Source: Hericium rajendrae (taxonomy: Eukaryota; Basidiomycota; Agaricomycetes; Russulales; Hericiaceae). Taken from it: a DNA stretch of 64,000 nt. The notes beneath the pieces are model-generated. The model did not search any database. It was not told the DNA's origin and saw only the letters and a program-made list of their open reading frames with translations. Position 1 is the stretch's first letter. Every line of letters begins with the position of its first letter. This document shows, one piece after another, positions 53,701 to 64,000 of the stretch. A program made the position numbers and the translations under genes. The DNA is taken from positions 372,001 to 436,000 of the forward strand of contig CM065890.1 in the NCBI GenBank assembly GCA_033439255.1, in the 5' to 3' direction.

Positions 53701-54770
53701 GATCTCATAGAATCCTGCCAGACTCTGTCTTAGACATTTTCAGATCCCATGTGATCCCACGGGATTCTGTTTTGGACATTTTCAGATCCTATGAGATCCT
53801 GTGGGATTCTATCTTAGACATTTTTGAATCCCATGAAATTCCACAGGATTCTGTTTTAGACATTTTTGGATCCCATGGAATCCTGCAGGATTCTGTTTTA
53901 GACATTTTTGGGAATCCCGTGGGATTCTCTTTTGGACATTTTTGGATCCCATGGGATCCTATGGGATTTTGTTTTAGACATTTTTAGGGATCCTGTGGGA
54001 TTCTGTCTTAGACATTTTCTGACTACATGAAATCCCACGGGATTCAGTTTTAGACATTTTTGGAGATCCCGCGGGATTCTGTCTTAGTAGACATTTTCTA
54101 ACCACATGAAATCCCGCAGGATTTTGTTTTAGACATTTTTAGAGATCCCGCGGAATTCTCTTTTGGACATTTTTGGATCCCATGGGATCCCATGGGATTT
54201 TGTTTTAGACATTTTTAGGGATCCCACAGGATTCTGTCTTAGACATTTTCTGACTGCATGAAATCCCGCGGGATTCAGTTTTAGACATTTTCAGAGATCC
54301 CGTGGGATTCTGTCTTAGTAGACATTTTCTAATCACATGAAATCCCACGGAATTCTGTCTTAGACATTTTTAGGTATCCCGTAGGATTCTATCTTAGACA
54401 TTTTTTGACCACATGAAATTCTGCGGAATTCTGTTTTAGATGTTTTCAGATCCCATAGGATCTTGTGAGATTCTGTTTTAGACATTTTTAGATCCCATGA
54501 GATTCTGTCTTAGATATTTTCAGATTACATGAAATCTCACAGACTCTGTCTTAGACATTTTTGGATCCCATAAAATCTTGTCTTAGATGCTTTTAAATTT
54601 CATAGGATCAAATTATATGAGATGTTGTTTTAGACACTTTCAGATCCTATCATGGGATATTACAGGATTTTGTTTTGGATAATCCTGTGAAATCTCACCT
54701 TAGACACTTTTGGATCTTATGGAATTCTGTAGAATTCTGTTATATAGACTTTTGCTTCTTACATTAGCAA
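53700..54770 (+). repeat. ~40 bp satellite, left inner arm of the foldback element
   Basis: About 25 units of TTAGACATTTTxxGATCCC with GGGATTCTGT. They become more diverged and AT-rich towards the centre, and are mirrored at about 55620-56790. Confidence 0.8.
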
Positions 54771-55619
54771 GCATGGTCATTTTTTTGACTCATTGACAGT
54801 GGTCTGACTCATCTGAAAGTAGTCTGACAAGTAGTCTGACTTATGCAAATCAGACCATTGTCAGTGAGTCAGAAAAATGGTCATCTTTGCCTATCTCAGA
54901 TATATTTATCTAGAAATTCAATCTGAGATACCAGAATAGCAAAGTAACAAGTGATATGTAAAAATAGTGATATGTGTCTTGAAGTGTAGTACAATGTCAT
55001 CTGAGTGGTAGACAAGTGGTCTGACTGTCATAGCTGTCCTGGCTCACTTGCAAACTGCAAAATACTGGATAAAATGCTTTGTATAAAACAAAAATTTGTA
55101 AATATCTCAGTTAATTCTGATCCAATTGATATAAAAATGTTACTATATGAAAGGTCCTGAAAAACCTGCATCTAATCCAATATATTGCTAAACATATTCT
55201 CCAATTGAACCATAAAAAACTGCAATATACTGATTTGTACAATTTTTAAGTATAATATTTGTATCATGACCTCAACCAGTCCTTATATAACTTAATGCAT
55301 GTTATATTCAAATTGATTTTAAGGAATCATCTATCAAAGAATGCATATAGTTGTTTAAGCACACATTTTCATATTTGGTAGTTAATATAAGTAAAAAAGT
55401 GTTACATTTGAATTCAGCTCACAAAATGAAGCAAATATATATAGATATATTGTATAGTTAAGTACTAAACTTGGCATAATTGCTTATAGAACAATTTGGA
55501 TGTCAGATCTGAGCATAGCTTGAGATTCTTGGATAATTGCCAAATTGATAAATTACCATTGGATCTCATGAGATGACACTAAATCAGCATTTTGCAAAAT
55601 ATCATGGTAACTCAGGTGA

Positions 55620-56790
55620 AACCTTATAAATTTCAAAAGTATCTAAGACAAAATCCTACAAGACTTGATCTCATGAAATCCAAAAGCATCTAAGACAAGA
55701 TTTTATAAAATACAAAAAATATCTAACATAGAGTCCTACAAGATCTTATGAATCTAAAAACATCTAAAACATAATCTTGCAGGATTTTATGTAGTCTGAA
55801 AATGTCTAAACAGAATCCCGTGGGATTTCATGTGGTTAGAAAATGTCTACTAAGACAGAATCTTATGGGATCTCCAAAAATGTCTAAAACTGAATCCCGC
55901 GAGATTTCATGCAGTCAGAAAATGTCTAAGACAGAATCCTGTGGGATCCCTAAAAATGTCTAAAACAAAATCCTGTGGGATTTCATGTAGTTAGAAAATG
56001 TCTAAAATCGAATCCCGTGGGATTTCATGCAGTCAGAAAATGTCTAAGACAGAATCCCGTGGGATCTCCAAAAATGTCTAAAACTGAATCCCGCGGGATT
56101 TCATGCAGTCAGAAAATGTCTAAAACTGAATCCTGCGGGATTTCATATAGTCAGAAAATGTCTAAGACAGAATCCTGCAGGATCCCTAAAAATGTCTAAA
56201 ACAAAATCCCGTGGGATTTCATGTGGTTAGAAAATGTCTAAAATCGAATCTCGCGGGATTTCATGCAGTCAGAAAATGTCTAAGACAGAATCCCGTGGGA
56301 TCTCCAAAAATGTCTAAAACTGAATCCCGCGGGATTTCATGCAGTCAGAAAATGTCTAAGACAGAATCCTGTGGGATCCCTAAAAATGTCTAAAACAAAA
56401 TCCCGTAGGATTTCATGTGGTTAGAAAATGTCTAAAATCGAATCCCGCGGGATTTCATGCAGTCAGAAAATATCTAAGACAGAATCCCGCAGGATCCCTA
56501 AAAATGTCTAAAACAAAATCCCATAGGATCCCATGGGATCCAAAAATGTCCAAAAGAGAATCCCGCGGGATTCCCAAAAATGTCTAAAACAGAATCCTGC
56601 AGGATTCCATGGGATCCAAAAATGTCTAAAACAGAATCCTGTGGAATTTCATGGGATTCAAAAATGTCTAAGATAGAATCCCACAGGATCTCATAGGATC
56701 TGAAAATGTCCAAAACAGAATCCCGTGGGATCACATGGGATCTGAAAATGTCTAAGACAGAGTCTGGCAGGATTCCATGAGATCCAATAA
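55620..56790 (-). repeat. ~40 bp satellite, right inner arm of the foldback element
   Basis: Inverted counterpart of 53700-54770. A 78-residue frame opens in both arms with one residue difference, which gives a feel for the arm identity. Confidence 0.8.
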
Positions 56791-59700
56791 CATCTCATTG
56801 GACAGTAGAGGATGGGCCGAGCAATTGACAACTTGTAGGATCAAGTGGACCAGCCAATGACCCATTAGACAGTGGAGAACGGGCCCGTCAATGATGAATG
56901 TACAGTAGACATTGTTAAAGGACAGGCCAGCCAATGACCCATTGGACGTCAGAGGACGGGCCAGTCAATGATGAATATGCAGTGGTATTGTAAGAGGATG
57001 GGCCAGCCAATGACTCAATGACCAGTAGAAATTGTAAGAGGACGGGCCTGTCAATGATCCAATGAATGGTAGAGGATCGGCCGAGCAATTGACAACCTGC
57101 GAGATCGAGCAGGCCAGCCAATGACCCATGGGACATCAGAGGATGGGCCCGTCAATGATGAATGACCAGTAGACATTATAAGGGGACAGGCCCGTCGATG
57201 ACCCAATGGATGGTAGAGAACCGGCCGAGCAATTGACATTCCGCAGGATCGAGAGGGCCAGCCAATGACCCATTGGACATCAGAGGACAGGCCCGTCAAT
57301 GATGAATGACTAGTAGACATTATAAGGGGATGGGCCAGCCAATGACCCAATGGACGGTAGAGGACGGGCCAAGTAACTGATATCCTGCGGGATCAAGTGG
57401 GCCAGCCAATGATCCAATGGACATCAGAGGACAGGCCAGTCAATGATGAATGGACACTACAGATTAAATGACTAGAGGCCGGACAATGACCCATTGGTAC
57501 ATAGGAAGGGCAGGCCTGTCATTGGATGACTGCTACATTGTGACGGACGGGCCAGTGCAGGATGGCCAATCAACAATGGCACTTTGTCAGGTTCACCTGG
57601 CATTACCTCAATGCACTAAGTGACTGTTTTATGTGTGATGAGAGTGTGAGTTCGACATACGCAGCTCTGTCTTTGAGTCTTAGTGTCCTTTTTGTCGGGT
57701 GCTCTTTCCCTGTTCCAGTGTTCTCAGGTGTTCCAGCATCCTTCGGTGTCCTCGTGCCCTTATCACAATTCTAGCGCTCTCGTGTCGGAGATCGCAACCA
57801 ATCAAAGATATAGTCGTTCTCTCTTACCCTTCGCCCCATCGTTAAAGAAAATGACCAACTCACCAAACTGCATCCAGCCAAACCTCCTACGGCGAAACCA
57901 AAGAAAGCAAAGAAAGACCGTAAAGCCCACCCGCGCGATGTCCAAGGCCGTTTCATTACAGAGGAAGCAGCAGCGGAAGCCGCAAAGCTGTCGTCCCCCG
58001 ACTCTCCCGTCCTACCCCAGTCTGAAGGCTCGTTCGACTCGCCCGCCACAGGAACACCATTATCGTTCGGATACGAGTCCGGACAAGACTCGTGGACAGC
58101 GTCAGGATTCTCTAGCGCAGTCGCCAGTCACCTCTCAACCCGCGGACGCAACATTTCATTATCGGGTCGCCACCCTTACGGTGTCATCAACCTCAACAGC
58201 TCGCCGGAACGCGCCTCTGACACGCAGGCTGCTGAACCCGCCGACGCTTTAACCGGCATCGAGTTCGTCCTCCCCTCGTTTGACCCACCCGACGATCCCC
58301 CAGCCGCCGATTCCGACTTGGACGCCGAGCCCCCATCCCTCACGCGCGTTAAAGTGGAGGAGCCCGAAATCCGCCTGACACCAGCACACCCAGTCCCCAA
58401 AGTCGACCTCAGCGTAGCCCCGTCTCCGCAGCGATTGCCTTTCCCCACATTCACGCCCGCCACGCAGCTACAGCCACTTTCGCTACCGGCGTACACATCC
58501 GCACCGCTGTACGTACCTCCGCCTCCACCAACCCAACAGCCACCAGTCATGGCCACGACGCAGCCCGTCGCAGGCTTCCACGGGTTCTTTAGAGGCACCG
58601 ATGACGATGAGCACATGCTCGGGAACTTCCTCCGCCTCTACCAGCGCTACATGGAGAGCCTCGGCAAGTCGCCGGGTCCGGATTGGATGACGGGCTTCCC
58701 CAATTACCTCTACGAGGACTCGCCCGCTGAAGACTGGTACAAGGGCCTGATACCAGCAGCCTTAGTCGACTGGCCCACGTTCCACACCGCGTTCCTCGCA
58801 CGGTGGAAGCTCGCGAAGAAAGCCGTGAAGACGCCGGCCGAGCTCCAGCAGGAGATGCTCGAGTACCGCCTGAAAGCGGATGTTTTGGGCACGAAGGTCA
58901 TGGTCGGGGGCAGAGAAGTGTGGGCGCATGTCCAGTGGGCGACGCATATGCTCGAGCTGGCAGAGAAAGCGGGCATCGCCGCCTCCACGCAGAACATCTG
59001 GCTCATCAGGCGAGAACTTCCCGACCTCCTCAAAGAGTTCGTTTCCGAAACACACGCGGATTGGCCGGCGTTCGCGCAAACGGTCATCGACATCGACATC
59101 AGCAAGCTGCGCGACAAAGTCGAGGCCAAAAACCGCCGCGACAGCGAGCTCGCGCAAGTGCAAGCCACCATACACCGCCTCGAGTCCCAGTTCCAACACC
59201 TGAACACCGCGCCGGCTCCGTACCCGCCCGCCACCGCACCTCCGTACCGTCGATCGCCAGCAGGCCCCAGCCCTGCCGCCGCGCACCCACCCACTCCAGC
59301 GATGCAGGCGAACGTTAGCACGCCACTGAGGCGTGACGCGGTTCGCCAGGCCATGAACACGTTGCCGCACCATCCCGACACAGACACCGGCCGTGCCGCA
59401 TACCAGGCGCAACTCACCCGCTTCACCGAGACCCACAGTTTCAGCCCGTACGTCACTGAACGCACGCCCGTGCCCCTATGTCCCGGCACCGAGCCCCTGT
59501 GCTCAGGCGAATGCTGGTTCTGCGGCATGCAAGGCCACCGCGGGGACATGTGCAAGGCTCCGCCGGAAGCGCGCGTCCCGGACGTCGAACGCAAGTGGCG
59601 CTCGTACTGTCAACGGACGATGCGGGAAGCGGCGCCGCGCGTGCAGTATGTCGCAACGGACACGCCGTACGAGCCGAGGGTCTCATGGGTGGACAGTCTG

Positions 59701-61546
59701 GATCACGCGGATGAACGGTCAGGAAATGGACAAGGGCCGCCTGCTTAGAAGGAGGACAGGTGGCCCGGGAAATTTCTCACCCTAAACGTGCGGAGGTCCT
59801 CGCGACGGAAGAGGCGCGATGCGAGGACCGTTTCAATTGCCCCACAGCTACAGAGGCTTCAGAACGTACCATTGTACCTAGATTCGTGTTGACTCCGCAA
59901 TCGAACGTTTTTGATTTGTATGCTGTGGGTGCGATACCGGCGTCGGCGGACGGGAACGTCGCGCCGTTCGTGCACGAAGTCCGCTTGAGTGGACCGAAAG
60001 GAGAATGCACCAGAGTGTGAGCGCTATTCGATGACGGCGCCATGGTGGGGGCCATGTGCGCAACGGTTTTCCACAGAATCAAGCATCGCCTCGGAGAATG
60101 GGCGCCTTCCACGAAAACGCTTCGAATGGCGAAAGGTGCCAAAGTCGTATCAGAAGCCGTGTGGCATGGGAGAATAGAGCTGGACGGTGTGGGAGTACAG
60201 GGCTCCTTTGAGGTCTTCAATAGCGGCGGCGGATGGGCTTTCCTCTTCGGGAAACCACTCCTCCGCGCGTTCAACGCCATCCACGACTATCGGTCGGACA
60301 CCGTACAGGTTCATAGCGGCGAAGACGGCGCGACGACACTGCACAACCAGCTGCACGCACCTCTTTACGTGAGAGCCCACAAGACGAAGGGTGTTAACCT
60401 TCTCCTGGATTGGAAGCAGTTTAAAGACTTCATGGGGGGAGATAATCCCCCCTCGAGGCGAGTTTTGAGCCCCAATTCACGCGTCGAGAACTCAGCTGAC
60501 CCGTTTGACATGCGCACCGATGACGAGGAACCCCTAACCGCGTATATCGAAGAAGTTGCCGACGAACTACCTGCAGAAAAGGAGAGCACGGCAGAACCGA
60601 CGCCAGCCCGGAGGGTCACAGTTGAAGAAGTTGAGGACATCGACGCACCGAGGATGAAATGCGGCAGCGACCAGTGGAGTCGGATAGAAAATGCGCGCAC
60701 CAGGGGTCTGGGGAGCGAGTCGTCGCTCCCCGCGAGGGAAGTACCATCTCACCTAGACCAACTTCCCGCTCGCCCCCACGTTGACATCGAGCCTCCCTTA
60801 GCCCCGAATGGAGACCCGATATGGGACGTCAACGCACTCCTCGAGGGCGACGTCTTCACGCGGCACACCGACCCCTTCTTACCCGAACGCGTCGCACGCA
60901 TCTTAGAGGAAGTCACGATCGGTGACTCGCTGACGGACGAGGAAACGCACAAAGTCCAAGCATTGTTGGCTGAGTTCGCCGATTGCTTCGCGCTGTCGGT
61001 GGGCGAGGTCCGACATGCAGATGAGGCTGTCCACCAGCTAAACATACCGGAAGGGACCACGTTCAACGTCAAACCGAGGCAGCGCCCGCTAACGCCGCCT
61101 CAACGCCAGTACCTGAACCAGAAAGTCGACGAGATGCTTGAAGCAGGCATCATCGTACAAGTGCATCCATCGCAGGTCAAGGCCGTATCCCCGACCACTT
61201 TGGCGCAGAAGGCGCACGAGGGTGCTGGTCTCACACTACACGAACTCCAACACCGAGTGAACGATGAGTGTACGCGCGCGGGCATGCCGCCCGCCTTCGA
61301 CCTTCCACCACGACCCGCCGATGAGCCCCCCGAGCACAAACCCGTTGCCCCGCAGAAGTGGCGCATATGCCAGAACTTCAACGAGGTTAACAAAGTCACT
61401 GAAGTCGCACCGATGCCGCAAGGCGACATTCGCGCTAAACAACGGCGGTTAAGTGGCCACCGCTTCCTCTCGGTTTTCGATTTTGCCGCGGGATTCCACG
61501 CCCTCGAGATCGACGAGGAGTCGCGCCCATACACTGCATTTTACGT

Positions 61547-63929
61547 TGGGACAGTGGGTCTGGGGAGCACGAGAGGAGGCCACTAGCCGAGCTTAGTCAG
61601 CATCGTCCATAGCGAGGTTCCTCATGTGTAGCTAGCCTTCCTTATCGCATACCATCACTGGGCATAGCTATAGCCCTTGGCCTCTCCATGTGGTGATGAG
61701 AGTGTGATTCGACTCATTTCAGCTTCGAGTCGAGTCTGTCCTGTCTTTTTCTGGCTTTTTCGTCTTTTTTTCGTGCCAGTTTTCGTCTCTCGCGTCACAC
61801 CTCGTGTTTCGTTCACGCGCCTCGTATCGCGTGCCATTTCTCCTCGCTTTCCTGCGTCCTGCGACCCCTACCTGCGTTTTCTAGTGTCTAGCTCCCATCG
61901 CGTGTCCCGCGCGCCCATTTTCCGCACCCGCGAACCGTTTTCACGCCCCCACTGTCGCGTTCTACACCACAACACGAGCCCCGCACGATTACCCGATATG
62001 GGCAAGAACAAGCGCGCCGCGAAAGCTGCTTGGAGAGCAGCAGCAGCAGCAACTACAACGCTACCAGCAGCTACTCCGAGCCCCCCGCATTCGCTCGACA
62101 CGCACGCCGCCGCACCCGACGTCGGCGAACTCCCCGTGCGCACACCACAGCAACCACGTGAGAGCCCGACAGCGCCCGCAGCAGCCGCGCGTCCCGCGCA
62201 ATTCCCCGCACCCTCGCACGTTCGCGAGCCAACAGCTCCCGCTGCCGACGCCAAGCCCGCATCCACCGTTGAAGACGCAACGCAGACGCACGACGGCCAC
62301 GCGTCGTACGCGTGTCCCGCACGCCACGCCGCCCCATCCGCGTTAGCCGTGCCCACCTCCCCGTCCCGCGTTGACAACACGCCAGACGTGCTCGCAACCA
62401 CCACCCCTGATCCACACCACACGCACGACGGACACACACCGAACGCGTGTGCCGCGACACGCGAACGCGAACCCCGACCCGCACCAACCACGACCGCAGA
62501 CACCCAGCATGAGCCAGCCGCCGCCTCTCCGTCACAGCCCACGCAACCCACGCCGTTCCCGGCGCTGTCCACGCCCTCCACCGTTGCCATGGCCACGCTA
62601 GCAGCCTGCGTACACGCTGCAGGCCCACTGGCCTTTCTCGTCACGACACCCACGCACGCGTTCGACGATGAGTGTGCCGAACTCCCCGTCGCATCCGGCA
62701 GCCTCACGAGCCCCGCGCCCGCGATGCGCGCGCACGACCCACCTCCGCGTCTGGCGACGACCCGAGAGGAGATCCATCCAGATCTCCTCGCGCAGATCAT
62801 GGAAGACGGCCGGCGGTTGGAACGACGAGCGGCGAAGCTCCAGCCGCAAGACGAGGAGTGGAAAGCAGCATACCAGCAGGGATGGCACGAGGGGTATGAG
62901 ACGGGGCTCGATGACGGGTATTCGGAGGTAAGCCCTCCTCCCACACCCGTTCGTACCGACGTAGGCACGCAATCGGACGACCCCACGCCCCCGCTGGCCA
63001 CTCCTGCCAGCCCACGCCTCTTGACTCCACGCGTCGATGCAGCCGTGCAGGCTGATACCCTGCCCCGTTCACCTTGCTCGCATGTCGACCCGCGCATCCC
63101 GCCGCCCGCATCTCCGGCGCGCAGCATCGCTGTCGCCGTCGTTCAGACGGACGACGCCATCCCGCCCACCCGCATCGACTCCGCCTCCCAAACGCTCGTC
63201 AATGACACGATTCATGCCGATTCATGCCTGTTGATGCCCGCAATCGCATGTGCCCCACATACCCCTTCACTCGACGATATTCCGACGTCACACGCCTCTT
63301 TTACGACTCCTATTAATGACCCTTCAACAGCACATACGACTTTCCATTCATTCTCATGGGCAGACGACGTCGCGTCCCTTCCTGTCAATAATGTCACCCC
63401 GCTCGCCTTATCACCGACTCGGGATTTTTCAGTATTGCGTAGTCCTTCCTCACGGCCACCATTCGAGTCCCTCCAGCGTCGTGCACGTCGATCTCGCACA
63501 CGTCCTGCATGCCGTACTCGTTCACAGCCACCACCACCACCTCCGCCTCTTCCGATCATCACACGGTGCCATCCATCCGGTCTACGCACAGGTCGACCAT
63601 CAGTCACCATCCAATCATTGCCAGCTCCGACGCACGTGGTGCCACACGTAGCTCCTCTCGATTGGGATGCAGACCCACGTTTGTGTGAGCTGGGTCGTGT
63701 TCTTCAGGGTTTGGGTTGGGTTCGTTCTGGTTCTGGGTGAGGTTCTTCCGAGGCGACGAGGACGTCGCCATTTTCGAGGGGGGCACATGGGACAGTGGGT
63801 CTGGGGAGCACGAGAGGAGGCCACTAGCCGAGCTTAGTCAGCATCGTCCATAGCGAGGTTCCTCATGTGTAGCTAGCCTTCCTTATCGCATACCATCACT
63901 GGGCATAGCTATAGCCCTTGGCCTCTCCA
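61547..63929 (+). mobile_element. Small non-autonomous LTR element nested in the Ty3-type fossil
   Basis: Two 142 bp LTRs (61547-61688 and 63788-63929, TGGGACAGTGGG...CCTCTCCA) are identical as read. A 4 bp repeat ACGT flanks the insertion. The primer-site region starts TGTGGTGATGAG, and a purine tract (GAGGGGGG) precedes the 3' LTR. The interior has one open frame and no protease, RT or integrase, so it depends on another element, probably of the family it landed in. Identical LTRs mean a very recent insertion; it looks whole. Confidence 0.85.
61998..63740 (+). CDS. Open frame of the nested small LTR element (gag-like or unknown)
   Basis: About 580 residues from MGKNKRAAKAAWRAAAAATT. Ala/Pro/Thr-rich and largely disordered, with one helical charged block (from 'REEIHPDLLAQIMEDGRRLE' to about 'WHEGYETGLDDGYSE'). 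No zinc knuckle, protease or polymerase motif. The function is unknown; by position it corresponds to the gag slot of an LTR element. Confidence 0.5.
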   Translation: MGKNKRAAKAAWRAAAAATTTLPAATPSPPHSLDTHAAAPDVGELPVRTPQQPRESPTAPAAAARPAQFPAPSHVREPTAPAADAKPASTVEDATQTHDGHASYACPARHAAPSALAVPTSPSRVDNTPDVLATTTPDPHHTHDGHTPNACAATREREPRPAPTTTADTQHEPAAASPSQPTQPTPFPALSTPSTVAMATLAACVHAAGPLAFLVTTPTHAFDDECAELPVASGSLTSPAPAMRAHDPPPRLATTREEIHPDLLAQIMEDGRRLERRAAKLQPQDEEWKAAYQQGWHEGYETGLDDGYSEVSPPPTPVRTDVGTQSDDPTPPLATPASPRLLTPRVDAAVQADTLPRSPCSHVDPRIPPPASPARSIAVAVVQTDDAIPPTRIDSASQTLVNDTIHADSCLLMPAIACAPHTPSLDDIPTSHASFTTPINDPSTAHTTFHSFSWADDVASLPVNNVTPLALSPTRDFSVLRSPSSRPPFESLQRRARRSRTRPACRTRSQPPPPPPPLPIITRCHPSGLRTGRPSVTIQSLPAPTHVVPHVAPLDWDADPRLCELGRVLQGLGWVRSGSG

Positions 63930-64000
63930 ACGTCGAAGGCCGCGGGTTCTTCTGGTATATTCGCATGCCATTCGGACTTACTGGCGCGCCCGCATCGTTC

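Larger units (their letters stand above)
52859..57626. mobile_element. 4.8 kb palindromic foldback element with satellite arms
   Basis: The left arm (52859 to about 54770) and the right arm (about 55620 to 57626) are inverted copies, very similar in their outer ~1.1 kb. The outer arm holds ~60-170 bp units with TCATTGACGGGCCCGTCCTC and GGGTCATTGGCTGGCC. The inner arm holds a ~40 bp satellite (TTTTAGACATTTTTGGATCC with GGGATTCTG). The ~850 bp centre is AT-rich, without a gene, and contains a small hairpin (54773-54885). The flanks show a possible diverged target duplication, GTGATGAGGAGTATG (52842-52856) and GTGATGAGAGTGTG (57635-57648). It encodes nothing, so it is non-autonomous. It was inserted just downstream of the LTR of the Ty3-type fossil. 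Confidence 0.8.
52630..64000 (+). mobile_element. Ty3/gypsy-type LTR retroelement fossil, running off the right edge
   Basis: A 5' LTR (52630-52837, TG...CA) is followed by a short primer-site region (TGGTGATGAG). A foldback element is inserted there (52859-57626), and the leader continues. The gag region (about 57850-59750) includes a capsid-like helical domain and a CCHC zinc knuckle (CWFCGMQGHRGDMC). The pol region from about 59760 shows a retropepsin-like part and a reverse transcriptase start ('FDFAAGFHALEIDEESRPYT'). The RT is split by a small LTR element (61547-63929) and resumes as 'FGLTGAPASF' at the edge. The element is broken: two large insertions plus a few smaller breaks. The 3' LTR lies outside, so age cannot be estimated from LTR divergence. 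Confidence 0.85.

Noticed and set aside
53751-53987. 78-residue frame (MIPRDSVLDIFRSYEIL...) and its mirror at 56498-56734
   Set aside because: It is a translation of the ~40 bp satellite unit; several such frames exist in both arms.
53700-54770. CRISPR-like look of regularly spaced near-identical units
   Set aside because: The units are contiguous satellite monomers without unique spacers, mirrored in a palindrome, in a eukaryotic genome.

Overview
The window looks like nuclear DNA of an Agaricomycete (mushroom-forming basidiomycete; a polypore-like genome is my guess). Genes are compact and GC-rich, cut by many 45-75 nt introns with GTRNGT donors and CAG/TAG acceptors. They include standard eukaryotic housekeeping genes next to expanded F-box families, small secreted proteins and fungal LTR elements. 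No bacterial features were seen.

Layout. 1-3.5 kb: C-terminus of an alpha/beta-hydrolase and a decayed F-box/LRR gene. 3.5-10.5 kb: an unknown two-exon gene, a secreted cupredoxin with a Ser/Thr repeat tail, a poorly readable decayed stretch, and an acidic orphan protein. 10.7-18.5 kb is a conserved block: SmD1 (splicing), GPI8 (GPI transamidase), SAP30BP/HCNGP-like, an enolase-superfamily sugar-acid dehydratase, and BUD13 (splicing). 18.9-20.4 kb: a tandem pair from an unrecognised fungal family.

20.8-28.1 kb is bounded by two copies of a ~200 bp direct repeat. It holds truncated RTC1/WDR24 and SUV3 gene fragments, a 0.77 kb inverted-repeat element with two outward-facing tRNA-like units, and a C2H2 zinc-finger gene. 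28.4-44.5 kb: an F-box gene, a decayed expansin-like gene, a decayed CCCH zinc-finger gene, SEC9 with an inverted truncated paralogue, a many-exon formamidase, a DNAJC17-like gene and a second F-box/LRR gene with one premature stop.

44.9-64 kb is a nested repeat island. A Tc1/mariner-type element (44.9-52.08 kb) has ~1.5 kb GC-rich inverted arms and a very AT-rich core whose transposase carries RIP-like C-to-T damage. It abuts a second truncated copy end to end. A Ty3/gypsy-type fossil follows and runs off the right edge. A 4.8 kb palindromic foldback element sits just after its 5' LTR, and a small non-autonomous LTR element with identical LTRs sits in its reverse transcriptase region.

Two spliceosome-related genes (SmD1, BUD13) and a DNAJC17-like factor are present, but I see no operon-like functional cluster. 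The most unusual content is the architecture of the repeats: the foldback palindrome, the long-armed Tc1-like element and the inverted-repeat element with divergent Pol III boxes. All exon boundaries were read by eye from splice signals and reading frame, and all family names come from recognising sequence; no search was run.
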